The notes beneath the pieces were generated by a model, which saw only the letters and a program-made list of their open reading frames with translations, was not told the DNA's origin and did no database searches. Shown here one piece after another: positions 26,459-35,247 of a stretch of 45,495 bases of DNA. The position numbers were made by a program, and so were the translations under genes. The stretch lies in assembly GCA_035409945.1 (NCBI GenBank), contig DAONQC010000012.1, positions 1 to 45,495 on the forward strand. Direction: 5' to 3'. Source of the DNA: MWEH01 sp035409945. GTDB taxonomy: Bacteria > Bacillota > Clostridia > Christensenellales > DTU072. Positions within the stretch are counted from its first letter, which is position 1. Each line of letters begins with the position of its first letter.

Positions 26459-27715
26459 ATGGATAACAAAACACTACACTCGGTTTCACTAGACCAAGAT
26501 AAATGCAAAGGTTGTGTTGCATGTATGAGAAGATGCCCAACTGAAGCAATTAGAGTGAGAAATAAAAAAGCCAAAGTATTATATGATCGCTGTATCGGAT
26601 GTGGCGAATGTGTGCGCGTTTGTCCACATAACGCAAAAATACCTGCATACGATAAGCTCGAATCAATTAATGAATATAAATACAAAGTGGCAGTTGTAGC
26701 ACCATCTTTTTATGGGCAGTTTAAAGGAAAGTATGATATTAATCTAATTCTAAACGGTCTTTTAGCAATAGGATTTGACGATGTTCAAGAGGTCGCACAA
26801 GCGGCAGAACTCGTCAGCGAAGCCACTCGGAAATGGTTTGAAGAAACCGAAGATATACGTTATCCCGTCATAAACACAGCTTGTCCTGCAGTAGTTGAAT
26901 TAATAATGATAAGATTTCATTCTCTTAAGGATAATCTTTTACCTTTACAAGCACCTGCAGATATTGCAATCAAATTAGCATTAAAAAAAGCATTAGAAAA
27001 AGGTTATAAAAAAGAAGACATAGGCGTGTTTTTCGTTTCGCCGTGCCCTGCAAAAGTTATAGCACTAAAAAGAGGCTTAGGGATTAAATCGCCTGAGGTA
27101 AGCGGAGTGCTATCAATGGCAGAAGTCTATTACAATGTGCTTAACTCGTTATCCAAAATTGAAGAGATAAAGCCGTTACACACAGCAGGTTTTTCAGGTG
27201 TGCGTTGGGCTAGTAGTGGCGGTGAAGTCTTAGGTGTAAAGAAAGAAAAATTCTTAGAAGTTTCGGGAATGGAAAATGTTGTTAATGTCCTTAAAGAGAT
27301 TGAAAACGGCAAGTTATACACACTCGATTTCGTGGAACTAAACTCATGCACTGGTGGGTGTGTTGGTGGCGTATTGACTGTAGAAAACCCATTTGTAGCC
27401 AAGGCAAGAATAAGAGAACTAGCAAAAACTATGGAGCTTGATGGAAAGTGCAGTACAATTAAGGATTTAGGCTTAAAGTATGAAGACTTTACTTGGGAAG
27501 TAGAACCAAAACTTAGCGATGTTTTAAAACTAGATGAAAATAGAATGAGAGCTTTAGAAAAATATGAGCAAATTGAAAGTACCTTTGAAAAACTTCCTCA
27601 CTTTGATTGTGGGGTATGTGGCGCTCCATCCTGTAAAGCATTTGCAGAAGATGTTGTTATTGAAGGATACAAAATCGAAGACTGCACTAGGTTAGATGAA
27701 AAAAAGGATGAGTAA
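26459..27715 (+). CDS. HydS-like sensory [FeFe]-hydrogenase homologue
   Basis: Iron-sulfur protein of 418 residues related to the catalytic domain of [FeFe]-hydrogenases. An N-terminal double 4Fe-4S ferredoxin (CKGCVACMRRC, CIGCGECVRVC) is followed by an H-cluster domain with modified loops: NTACPAVVEL, SPCPAKVIALKRG and NSCTGGCVGGVLTVENP. In the first loop the proton-relay cysteine is replaced by Ala. The C-terminal HFDCGVCGAPSCKAFAEDV is an additional Fe-S motif. These features match HydS-type proteins thought to sense H2 rather than turn it over quickly. No PAS or kinase domain is fused here; the adjacent GHKL ATPase and DRTGG proteins are candidate partners. GAGGAA precedes ATG 26459. Confidence 0.85.
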   Translation: MDNKTLHSVSLDQDKCKGCVACMRRCPTEAIRVRNKKAKVLYDRCIGCGECVRVCPHNAKIPAYDKLESINEYKYKVAVVAPSFYGQFKGKYDINLILNGLLAIGFDDVQEVAQAAELVSEATRKWFEETEDIRYPVINTACPAVVELIMIRFHSLKDNLLPLQAPADIAIKLALKKALEKGYKKEDIGVFFVSPCPAKVIALKRGLGIKSPEVSGVLSMAEVYYNVLNSLSKIEEIKPLHTAGFSGVRWASSGGEVLGVKKEKFLEVSGMENVVNVLKEIENGKLYTLDFVELNSCTGGCVGGVLTVENPFVAKARIRELAKTMELDGKCSTIKDLGLKYEDFTWEVEPKLSDVLKLDENRMRALEKYEQIESTFEKLPHFDCGVCGAPSCKAFAEDVVIEGYKIEDCTRLDEKKDE

Positions 27716-27806
27716 CCTCATCTTGTGTACTATTTAGCAAACGATAAACACATAATGTCACTGGTTAAATTAGAGCGGATGAGAAAAAGTTACATAACGA
27801 GGGAAA

Positions 27807-28142
27807 ATGAAAGTTAAAGATTTGGTAAAAGAATTAAATGCAAAAATATATTACGAAAGCGATTTCGAACGAGAAATATCGACTGGTTATTGCGGTGACT
27901 TTTTAAGTGTCGTAATGGGTAAAGCTTCAGACGATTGTGCTTGGTTTACAATCATGAACAACCTAAATGTTGCAGCAGTTGCGCATATTTGTAATGTTGC
28001 GGTGGTAATTATTTGCGAAGGATTTGAGCCGGACAGTGCCCTTATGGAAAAGTGCAAGATGATGGATATAAATTTAATCGGCACTGATTTAGATATATTT
28101 AATGCAGTAAAAATAAGTTCGGTAAAAGGTGCTGTAGACTAA
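27807..28142 (+). CDS. second DRTGG-domain protein
   Basis: Protein of 111 residues in the same family as the one at 25589 but clearly diverged: VKDLVKELNAKIYYESDFER, then GYCGDFLSVVMG and a hydrophobic second half (AAVAHICNVAVVIICEGFEP). GAGGG precedes ATG 27807. Gene order DRTGG, GHKL ATPase, HydS-like, DRTGG, PHP suggests one regulatory unit. The two DRTGG proteins may act as a pair of ligand-sensing domains. Confidence 0.85.
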   Translation: MKVKDLVKELNAKIYYESDFEREISTGYCGDFLSVVMGKASDDCAWFTIMNNLNVAAVAHICNVAVVIICEGFEPDSALMEKCKMMDINLIGTDLDIFNAVKISSVKGAVD

Positions 28143-28167
28143 GATATCATATACAAGGTCATAAGAA

Positions 28168-28863
28168 ATGCAATATAGATATGATTTACATATTCATTCA
28201 GGTTTATCTCCCTGCGGAAGCAAAGATATGACACCTGCCAACATTGTGGCAACTGCTTCTGCGCTGGGACTAAACATTATATCTCTAACAGATCATAACG
28301 CCATTGATAATGTTGATAATGTTATGAAATATGGTGAAATGTTAGATGTTTTAGTGGTACCAGGCGTGGAGATTACCACAAACGAGGATATTCACATTCT
28401 CTGTTATTTTGAAACATTACAAAGTTTAGAAAACTTTTTTTCGGAAATGACTTATCCATATATTAAAAACCGTCCAGAAATTTTTGGTAATCAGTACATA
28501 TACAACGAAAACGATGAAGTAGAAAAAGAGGTTGAAAGGCTACTTATTTCAGGCTCGGATTTTTCTGAATATCAAGTATATGAACTTGCAAAAAAACACG
28601 GTGGCATTGCAGTGCCTGCTCACATAGATAGAATGGGGTCAGGTATGCTATTTACTCTAGGGACCGTTCCTTCGTATTATCCAACAATTGAAATATCAAG
28701 CGCTAAAAGAGAGTCGGACTATCCAGAATATGTTGAAAAACATAATGTCTTAAGAAATTCCGATGCACATACTTTAGAGCAAATAGGGCTTATGCGTGGA
28801 AAGATAGAATTAGAAAATTTAAGTGTTGCCTCACTGCTTAAAAAAATCTCATCGTACAAATGA
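28168..28863 (+). CDS. PHP-domain phosphoesterase
   Basis: Protein of 231 residues with a PHP metal-dependent phosphoesterase domain. Metal ligands are visible in order: YDLHIHSGLSPCG (HxH, residues ~7-9), SLTDHNAID (DH), VPGVEITT (Glu), ILCYF (usual position of a His, here Cys), PAHIDR and the C-terminal RNSDAHTLEQIG. It may hydrolyse a phosphorylated metabolite or nucleotide; the substrate is unknown. It closes the regulatory arm of the hydrogenase locus, 25 bases after the DRTGG gene. The 370-base gap after it separates the two arms. Confidence 0.85.
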   Translation: MQYRYDLHIHSGLSPCGSKDMTPANIVATASALGLNIISLTDHNAIDNVDNVMKYGEMLDVLVVPGVEITTNEDIHILCYFETLQSLENFFSEMTYPYIKNRPEIFGNQYIYNENDEVEKEVERLLISGSDFSEYQVYELAKKHGGIAVPAHIDRMGSGMLFTLGTVPSYYPTIEISSAKRESDYPEYVEKHNVLRNSDAHTLEQIGLMRGKIELENLSVASLLKKISSYK

Positions 28864-29061
28864 TACATACGGAACTGTAGTAAAGAGAAAGCGTACCAAT
28901 ATCCAAATCAATCTGATTAAAAAGAAGTTTAGTGCGTATAAAATATGTGAAGCAATATGCTGATTTGGGTAAGAAAAATTGGTTGGTAGAGGTTAAGAGG
29001 GAGCGATTAGTTTAGCAAATAAAAAACGACATTTTCTATCAATTTTATTGTGTTACTTAAC

Positions 29062-29090
29062 TTGTCTACATTAAATAAATATTATATAAT
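29062..29090 (+). promoter_or_regulatory. promoter of the catalytic hydrogenase operon
   Basis: TTGTCT (29062-29067), 17 bases, TATAAT (29085-29090) gives a leader of about 135 bases before hydC. Just upstream, TTGTGTTACTTAAC (29049-29062) resembles half of a Rex operator but lacks the matching second half. The remainder of the gap (28864-29040) shows no gene or recognisable element. Confidence 0.65.
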
Positions 29091-29141
29091 AGGTGAGGTT
29101 AGAAAAAATACCACCAAATAGAGGGAGAGAAAATACAAAAA

Positions 29142-29173
29142 AATCGTTAGCTTTAATTTAAGTCTAACGGATT
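29142..29173 (+). promoter_or_regulatory. hairpin in the hydrogenase operon leader
   Basis: AATCGTTAG pairs with CTAACGGATT (one bulged G) around a 13-base AT-rich loop and is followed by TTTAATATAT. It lies between the promoter and the hydC ribosome site, so it could be a weak attenuator or a transcript-stabilising stem. Confidence 0.5.
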
Positions 29174-29233
29174 TTAATATATAGGGGTATGAGCTTAAAA
29201 ATTAAGCAAAATATAAAAAGGTAGGAGGTTAAA

Positions 29234-29731
29234 ATGGCTAGTACAAACAAGCACACAAAAGTCCCATTCAAAGGAACGGCTGAACAGGCAAAACAATTAG
29301 ATGAAGCCTTAGAAATTTACAAAAATATGCCAGGGGGACTAATGCCAGCCTTACAAAAGGCACAAGAAATTTATGGTTATTTACCAATTGAAGTTCAAAC
29401 CAAAGTAGCAGACGCATTAAATGTTTCTTTAGAAGAGGTATTTGGTGTAGCAACATTTTATTCACAGTTTACTTTAAACCCAAGCGGAGAGTACAAGATT
29501 GGAGTCTGCTTAGGTACAGCTTGTTATGTAAAAGGTGCAGGTGATTTGGTTGATAAAGTTAAGGAAATTTTAAAAATCGAAGCAGGCGAATGCACCGAAG
29601 ACGGTAAATTTTCTTTAGTTGAAACTAGATGTATTGGCTGTTGTGGGCTTGCGCCAGTTATAACCGTAAACGCAGATGTTTATGGCAAACTAACTCCTAG
29701 TCAAGTTGAAGATATTCTGAAGAAATACTAA
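29234..29731 (+). CDS. hydC: NADH-linked [FeFe]-hydrogenase subunit HydC (NuoE-like)
   Basis: NuoE-family 2Fe-2S subunit of 165 residues, part of the cytoplasmic trimeric hydrogenase that exchanges electrons between NADH (and possibly ferredoxin) and H2. Cluster ligands are CLGTAC (near residue 94) and CIGCCGLAPV (near residue 136). The helical N-terminal part (LMPALQKAQEIYGYLP, VFGVATFYSQF) is typical. AGGAGG precedes ATG 29234. It is the first gene of the catalytic operon, and its stop overlaps the next start (TAATG). Confidence 0.93.
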   Translation: MASTNKHTKVPFKGTAEQAKQLDEALEIYKNMPGGLMPALQKAQEIYGYLPIEVQTKVADALNVSLEEVFGVATFYSQFTLNPSGEYKIGVCLGTACYVKGAGDLVDKVKEILKIEAGECTEDGKFSLVETRCIGCCGLAPVITVNADVYGKLTPSQVEDILKKY

Positions 29732-30273
29732 TGAGAGAGTTATCTTTACACATTCTAGACATCTTAACAAATTCTATTAGAGCAGACGCCAAAAATGTAA
29801 GACTAGATGTCACCGTCAAAAATAACCTAATCGCTATAACCATAATAGATGACGGCAAAGGAATGAGTGAAGATTTTGTAAAAAAAGTAGTAGATCCCTT
29901 TCAGACAACAAGGACAACAAGAAACATAGGGATGGGAATACCACTACTAAAACAAGCAGCAGAAGCTGCAGGCGGTCAATTTAAAATTGAATCTACTTTA
30001 GGAAAAGGAACGACAGTCACTGCAACATTTGTATTAAACCACATAGATCGTTCTCCGATGGGCAATTTAGCTCAGGCATTACTTCCAGTAATAAGTGAAG
30101 ATTTTGAGTTTTTCCTACACTATGAGGTAGATGGCAAGGAATTTAAATTTGACACTAAAGAGATAAAAGAAATGCTAGATGGAGTGCCAATAGATTCTCA
30201 AGAAATACTAGTATATTTAAATGGTTATTTAGAAGAAAATATTAATGATATAGGCGGAGGTAAGGTTATATGA
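29731..30273 (+). CDS. GHKL ATPase within the hydrogenase operon
   Basis: Protein of 180 residues with a HATPase fold: N box LDILTNSIRADAKNV, G1 DDGKGMSEDFV, G2 NIGMGIPLLKQAAEAAGGQF and the closing GKGTTVTATF. An additional ~65-residue C-terminal extension follows. Start and stop overlap both neighbours (one base with hydC, ATGA with the next gene), showing tight translational coupling. Genes of this type are a known but unexplained part of clostridial hydABC operons; phosphorylation or ATP-dependent switching of the enzyme is a reasonable guess. Confidence 0.88.
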   Translation: MRELSLHILDILTNSIRADAKNVRLDVTVKNNLIAITIIDDGKGMSEDFVKKVVDPFQTTRTTRNIGMGIPLLKQAAEAAGGQFKIESTLGKGTTVTATFVLNHIDRSPMGNLAQALLPVISEDFEFFLHYEVDGKEFKFDTKEIKEMLDGVPIDSQEILVYLNGYLEENINDIGGGKVI

Positions 30274-30641
30274 AATCAATAGAGGAAATCAAGGCAATAA
30301 GAGACAAGATGCAAGCTCAGATATTAAACCGCGATAATACAGACGAAGCAAATGAAACTCGTATTGTGGTCGGTCTTGCTACTTGTGGAATAGCAGCAGG
30401 TGCAGTTCCAGTCTTTAACGCATTTGTCGAAGAAGTCCAAAAACGGAATCTGAAAAATGTAAAAGTAATTAGGTCCGGATGTTTGGGAATGTGTAAATTA
30501 GAACCTATGGTTGAGGTTTATGTACCAGGTGAAGAAAAAGTAACATATGTGTATTTAAACCCAGACAAAGTTAAAAAGATTATGGATCAACATATAGGAA
30601 AAGGAATGGTATGTTCTGAATTTTTAATTCAAGAAGCATAA
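30270..30641 (+). CDS. thioredoxin-like 2Fe-2S ferredoxin protein (HydD-like)
   Basis: Protein of 123 residues with the thioredoxin-like ferredoxin fold seen at the N-termini of NuoF/HydB proteins. Cysteines occur in LATCGIAAGAVPVF and SGCLGMCKLEPMVEVYVPG, with one more in GMVCSEF. It probably carries a 2Fe-2S cluster and may shuttle electrons to the HydB subunit encoded next. ATG 30270 overlaps the upstream stop by four bases, with GGAGG just inside the preceding gene. Confidence 0.85.
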   Translation: MKSIEEIKAIRDKMQAQILNRDNTDEANETRIVVGLATCGIAAGAVPVFNAFVEEVQKRNLKNVKVIRSGCLGMCKLEPMVEVYVPGEEKVTYVYLNPDKVKKIMDQHIGKGMVCSEFLIQEA

Positions 30642-30664
30642 AATAAAGGTGGAGGCGCGATATT

Positions 30665-32449
30665 ATGTATAAAAGTACGGTATTAGTTTGTGGAGGAACT
30701 GGTTGTCATTCGGGCGGAAGCGACGGTATCTTTCAAAGTTTCCAAAAACAACTTAAAGAACATGGACTAGAAAAAGATGTTTTAGTAGTTATGACAGGAT
30801 GCTTTGGACTATGTGCTGCAGGCCCAATAGTCATTGTTTATCCTGAGGGAGCTTTCTACAGTGGAATGACTGTTGATGATGTAAAAGAAGTTATAGAAGA
30901 GCATCTCATAAAGGGAAGAGTTGTAAAGAGACTGCTTCATGAAGATGAAAAATCCAAACACTTAATTAAAGCTTTATCTGATACAGAATTCTACAAAAAG
31001 CAAACAAGAGTTGCACTTAGAAACTGCGGTGTTATAAACCCAGAAGATATTGATGAATATATCGCTTATGACGGATATCAAGCATTAATTAAAGCATTAA
31101 CAGAGATGAAACCACAAGAAGTTATTGATGTTATCAAAGCATCAGGCTTAAGAGGTAGAGGTGGTGGTGGATTCCCAACTGGACTAAAATGGCAATTTAC
31201 TGCTAATGCACCAGGAAATGATAAGGTTGTTTGCTGTAACGCAGACGAAGGTGACCCCGGTGCATTTATGGATAGATCAGTTTTGGAAGGAGATCCACAC
31301 GTCGTTATAGAAGCTATGACAATTGCAGGCTATGCTATCGGTGCTGAAAAAGGATATATCTATGTTAGAGCAGAATATCCAATAGCAGTTAGAAGACTTG
31401 GCATCGCAATTGAGCAAGCTAAGGAATATGGACTACTAGGTCAAAATATTCTAAATACAGGAATCAGTTTTGATTTGGAAATCAGGTTAGGGGCTGGCGC
31501 TTTTGTTTGTGGAGAAGAGACAGCTTTGATGGCCTCCATTGAAGGAAGAAGAGGCGAACCTCGTCCAAGACCACCATTCCCAGCAACCAAAGGATTATTT
31601 GGAAAACCAACCCTATTAAATAACGTTGAAACATATGCAAATATACCTCAAATTCTTCTAAAAGGTGCTGAATGGTTTGGTTCAATGGGAACTGACACTT
31701 CTAAAGGAACAAAAGTTTTTGCACTTGGTGGAAAGATTGTCAACACTGGTCTTGTAGAGATACCAATGGGAACTCCTCTAAGGACTATCATTGAAGATAT
31801 CGGTGGAGGCATTCCAAATGGAAAGAAATTTAAAGCAGCTCAAACTGGTGGTCCATCAGGTGGATGTATTCCAGCATCACATCTCGATGTTCCAATTGAC
31901 TATGATAACCTAGCAAAAATTGGCTCTATCATGGGTTCCGGTGGATTAATCGTTATGGACGAAGATAACTGTATGGTTGACATTGCAAAGTTCTTCTTAC
32001 AATTTACACAAGATGAAAGTTGTGGAAAATGTGTACCTTGCAGAATCGGAACTAAGAGACTTTTAGAGTATTTGGAAAAAATAACAAAAGGACAAGCAAC
32101 AATGCAAGACCTTGATGATATGGAAGCGTTATGTTACTACATAAAAGATAATTCTCTTTGCGGACTAGGTCAAACTGCTCCAAACCCAGTGCTCTCCACA
32201 TTACAGTACTTTAGAGACGAGTATGTTGAGCACATTAAGAATAAGAGATGTCCTGCAGGAGTGTGCAAAGACTTAATTAGTTATACCATTTCAGATAACT
32301 GTAAAGGATGTACACTATGTGCAAGGAAATGCCCTGTAGGTGCAATAACTGGAAAAGTAAAAGAAAAGCACGTAATCGATGCAGAAAAATGTATTAAATG
32401 TGGTGTGTGCTTTGACGTATGTAAATTCAAGGCAGTTGAAAAGAAGTAA
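30665..32449 (+). CDS. hydB: NADH-linked [FeFe]-hydrogenase subunit HydB (NuoF-like)
   Basis: Flavoprotein subunit of 594 residues that binds NAD(H) and FMN. Domain order: thioredoxin-like 2Fe-2S (GGTGCHSGGSDG, MTGCFGLCAAGP; residues ~8-60), NuoF FMN/NADH core (GLRGRGGGGFPTGLKW near residue 163; CNADEGDPGAFMDR), SLBB and the 4Fe-4S motif SCGKCVPCRIGTKRL (near residue 455), then a C-terminal double 4Fe-4S ferredoxin (CKGCTLCARKC, CIKCGVCFDVC). The extra C-terminal clusters are typical of HydB in electron-bifurcating enzymes. GTGGAGG lies upstream of ATG 30665. Confidence 0.95.
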   Translation: MYKSTVLVCGGTGCHSGGSDGIFQSFQKQLKEHGLEKDVLVVMTGCFGLCAAGPIVIVYPEGAFYSGMTVDDVKEVIEEHLIKGRVVKRLLHEDEKSKHLIKALSDTEFYKKQTRVALRNCGVINPEDIDEYIAYDGYQALIKALTEMKPQEVIDVIKASGLRGRGGGGFPTGLKWQFTANAPGNDKVVCCNADEGDPGAFMDRSVLEGDPHVVIEAMTIAGYAIGAEKGYIYVRAEYPIAVRRLGIAIEQAKEYGLLGQNILNTGISFDLEIRLGAGAFVCGEETALMASIEGRRGEPRPRPPFPATKGLFGKPTLLNNVETYANIPQILLKGAEWFGSMGTDTSKGTKVFALGGKIVNTGLVEIPMGTPLRTIIEDIGGGIPNGKKFKAAQTGGPSGGCIPASHLDVPIDYDNLAKIGSIMGSGGLIVMDEDNCMVDIAKFFLQFTQDESCGKCVPCRIGTKRLLEYLEKITKGQATMQDLDDMEALCYYIKDNSLCGLGQTAPNPVLSTLQYFRDEYVEHIKNKRCPAGVCKDLISYTISDNCKGCTLCARKCPVGAITGKVKEKHVIDAEKCIKCGVCFDVCKFKAVEKK

Positions 32450-32460
32450 GGAGGCATATT

Positions 32461-34221
32461 ATGGCAGGAAAAATGATAAATTTAAAAATTAATGGCATAG
32501 ATGTTCAAGTTGAAGCAGGCACTACTATCTTAGAGGCAGCAAGAAAAGTTGGCATAAGAATCCCAACCCTATGCTATTTGAAAGACATTAATGCAATTGG
32601 TGCTTGTAGAGTCTGTGTTGTAGAAGTAAAAGGTGCAAGAAGTTTAGTTGCATCTTGTGTATACCCTGTATCAGAAGGTATGGAAGTTACAACAAATAGC
32701 CCAAGAGTATTAAATAGCAGGAAAAAAACTGTTGAATTACTTTTATCAGACCATGATAAAAAGTGCTTATCTTGTGTAAGAAGTGGAAATTGTGAACTTC
32801 AAACACTTGCAAATGAATTTGGTTGTGACGACGTCAAATTTAAAGGCGAAGTAAATAATTTTGAACTTGACGAATCAACTCCATATCTAGTAAGAGATAA
32901 CAATAAGTGTATTTTATGTCGTCGTTGTGTAGCAGCATGTAAACAATATCAATCGGTTGCTGTTATCGGAGCAAATGCAAGAGGGTTCAAGACGAACATA
33001 GGAAGTGAATTTAGTAAGCCATTAATGGAAATAGCTTGTGTAGGTTGTGGCCAATGTATAAATGTTTGCCCAACAGGTGCACTTAGAGAAAGAGATGAAA
33101 TTGATGAAGTGTTTGCAGCAATTAACGATCCATCTAAAGTAGTTATTGTAGGAACTGCTCCTTCAGTTAGAGTAGGGCTTGGCGAAGAATTCGGTAATCC
33201 TATAGGCACCAACGTAGAAGGTAAAATGGTTGCAGCGCTTAAGAAACTTGGGTTTGACTGGGTGTTTGATGTAAACGTAACTGCAGACTTAACAATACTT
33301 GAAGAAGGAACTGAATTTATTGGTAGAGTGCTAAATGGCGGTAAATTACCAATGATTACAAGCTGCTCACCTGGCTGGATTAAATACATTGAACACTATT
33401 ATCCAGATTATCTAGCACATTTATCAAGTTGTAAATCACCACAACAAATGTTTGGTGCAGTCTGCAAAACATATTTTGCAGAAAAGATGGGACTTGATCC
33501 AAAGAACATTGTAGTAGTAAGCATTATGCCATGTACTGCTAAGAAGTTTGAAAAGACTAGACCATATCAAGATGCGGCTGGTAAAGGAATCCAAGATGTT
33601 GATTATGCATTAACATCTAGAGAACTAGCTAGATTCATAAAACGCCAAGGCATTATGTTTAATGAATTAAAAGATGAAGAGTTTGATGCTCCTATGGGAA
33701 TTGCATCAGGCGCAGGATTAATCTTTGGAGCAACTGGTGGTGTTATGGAAGCTGCACTTCGTACAGTGTATGAAGTACTCGAAAAGAAAGAGCTTAAAAA
33801 CTTAGATTTTGAAGCTGTTAGAGGTACTGAAGGCATTAAGGAAGCAGTCATTCCAGTGCACGTAAATGGCAAATTAGTAGATGTCAAAGTTGCAGCAGTT
33901 AGTGGTCTTGCAAATGCAAAGATAATTATGGAAAAGATTAAAAACGGCGAAGCCGATTATCATTTCATAGAAGTTATGGCATGTCCAGGTGGATGCGTTA
34001 ACGGTGGTGGACAACCAATTCAACCTGCAGATGTTAGAAATAATGTTGATATCAGAAAGATTAGAGCTGCTATGCTTTATGAAACAGATAAAAGTATGGC
34101 ACTCAGAAAGAGCCACGAAAGTCCAGTCGTAAAGGAACTCTATGATACCTACTTCGGCGAGCCAGGCAGTGAAAAATCTCACCATATCCTACACACTAAA
34201 TATGTTGCAAGAGGCAAATAA
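32461..34221 (+). CDS. hydA: [FeFe]-hydrogenase catalytic subunit HydA
   Basis: Catalytic subunit of 586 residues. Residues 1-80 hold a plant-type 2Fe-2S domain (CYLKDINAIGACRVC). The His-ligated 4Fe-4S motif is HDKKCLSCVRSGNCELQ. Two further 4Fe-4S motifs are CILCRRCVAAC and CVGCGQCINVC. The H-cluster domain has TSCSPGW (Cys302-Ser303), MPCTAKKFE (Cys358) and EVMACPGGCVNGGGQP (Cys508, Cys512). A C-terminal small-subunit-like tail (FGEPGSEKSHHILHTKY) is present. With HydB and HydC it forms the NAD-linked trimer. Loop 1 has Ser where classical enzymes have the second Cys of TSCCP. HydEFG maturases are not in the window. Confidence 0.95.
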   Translation: MAGKMINLKINGIDVQVEAGTTILEAARKVGIRIPTLCYLKDINAIGACRVCVVEVKGARSLVASCVYPVSEGMEVTTNSPRVLNSRKKTVELLLSDHDKKCLSCVRSGNCELQTLANEFGCDDVKFKGEVNNFELDESTPYLVRDNNKCILCRRCVAACKQYQSVAVIGANARGFKTNIGSEFSKPLMEIACVGCGQCINVCPTGALRERDEIDEVFAAINDPSKVVIVGTAPSVRVGLGEEFGNPIGTNVEGKMVAALKKLGFDWVFDVNVTADLTILEEGTEFIGRVLNGGKLPMITSCSPGWIKYIEHYYPDYLAHLSSCKSPQQMFGAVCKTYFAEKMGLDPKNIVVVSIMPCTAKKFEKTRPYQDAAGKGIQDVDYALTSRELARFIKRQGIMFNELKDEEFDAPMGIASGAGLIFGATGGVMEAALRTVYEVLEKKELKNLDFEAVRGTEGIKEAVIPVHVNGKLVDVKVAAVSGLANAKIIMEKIKNGEADYHFIEVMACPGGCVNGGGQPIQPADVRNNVDIRKIRAAMLYETDKSMALRKSHESPVVKELYDTYFGEPGSEKSHHILHTKYVARGK

Positions 34222-34234
34222 GGAAGTAGTGTAG

Positions 34235-35092
34235 ATGGCAAAAAAACCGAGGAGACCGAAAAAGGTAGTTAATGATGATTATAACCCACCGTACGATACC
34301 CGTGTGTTACAACAATCTCTATCTTTTTTAGAGTTACCTGAAGAGATATCAGATAAATTAATAGCAGCGAAAATCGAAACGGTTTTCGCTGTTTGCAAGT
34401 TAAATGAACGAGCTCTGCTTCACGTAAATAGGTTTAATAAGAAAAATTTATTTGTACTTCAAAAGGCACTAAGACAAAAAGGTTTAGACATTAGACCAAC
34501 TGAAGTAACGGCACCTAAACAGTCAAAAAAAGGCGACAAAACCAGCACTTCTCAATCCAAAAAGGATGATGCAAATAAAAAGTCTAACCAAAAAAATAAA
34601 GACGAAGAAGCTTTAGTTACAAAAGCCGAGAGTAATAGTGCATCTCCAAAAGCACCCCGAAAGATGCCAAAACCCACACCTACACCAGTCGTCCATGATA
34701 AAGACATTTATATCAAAATAAACCTAAATGGTAAATGGGGTTTTGAAAACAGGAATGGCAAGGTTATGATTGAGCCTGCTTATGACGAAGTATTCAATTT
34801 TAAAGAAGATCTTTGTTGCGTTATGAATGATGATAAATATGGTTACATAGATCGCAAAGGCAATGTTGTAATCCCACTAGAATACGATTTAGGTGCATCG
34901 TTTAGTGAAGGTTATGCTTGTGTATATCGTGGCGAAAAGTGTGGCTACATCAACAAAGAAAATGAAGTTATAGTGGACTTTGAATTCGATGCAGGTACGC
35001 CTGTGGAAGACAACGAATGCCGTGTGAAAAAGGACGGTAGATGGGGCGAATTACATCTTGACGACCCCGAATCGGTTCGTTGGATAATATAA
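34235..35092 (+). CDS. helix-hairpin-helix/WG-repeat protein following hydA
   Basis: Protein of 285 residues with three parts. Residues ~20-88 (SLSFLELPEEISDKLIAAKIETVFAV...NKKNLFVLQKALRQKG) resemble the helix-hairpin-helix fold of the RNA polymerase alpha C-terminal domain. Residues ~90-150 are a Lys/Ser/Asn/Pro-rich linker. Residues ~158-280 contain three to four WG-type beta repeats (KWGFENRNGKVMIEPAYDEV, KYGYIDRKGNVVIPLEYD, KCGYINKENEVIVDFEFD, then RWGELH). It begins 13 bases after hydA and is probably cotranscribed. Function is unknown; nucleic-acid or protein binding is inferred from fold resemblance only. Confidence 0.7.
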   Translation: MAKKPRRPKKVVNDDYNPPYDTRVLQQSLSFLELPEEISDKLIAAKIETVFAVCKLNERALLHVNRFNKKNLFVLQKALRQKGLDIRPTEVTAPKQSKKGDKTSTSQSKKDDANKKSNQKNKDEEALVTKAESNSASPKAPRKMPKPTPTPVVHDKDIYIKINLNGKWGFENRNGKVMIEPAYDEVFNFKEDLCCVMNDDKYGYIDRKGNVVIPLEYDLGASFSEGYACVYRGEKCGYINKENEVIVDFEFDAGTPVEDNECRVKKDGRWGELHLDDPESVRWII

Positions 35093-35180
35093 ATTTCATT
35101 TAATTAAAATGCAGTTATAATCAATAATTTATAGTAAAAACAAAGAGTCAAGTTACGACGTTATATATTAAATGTTTTGT

Positions 35181-35209
35181 TTGCCAACTATATGTTATTA
35201 TGATAAAAT
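35181..35209 (+). promoter_or_regulatory. sigma-A promoter of rpsT
   Basis: TTGCCA (35181-35186), 17 bases, TAAAAT (35204-35209), 38 bases before the rpsT start. Confidence 0.75.
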
Positions 35210-35247
35210 AGTCAAGTATCAAAAAATCCAAGCAGAAGGAGAATAAA

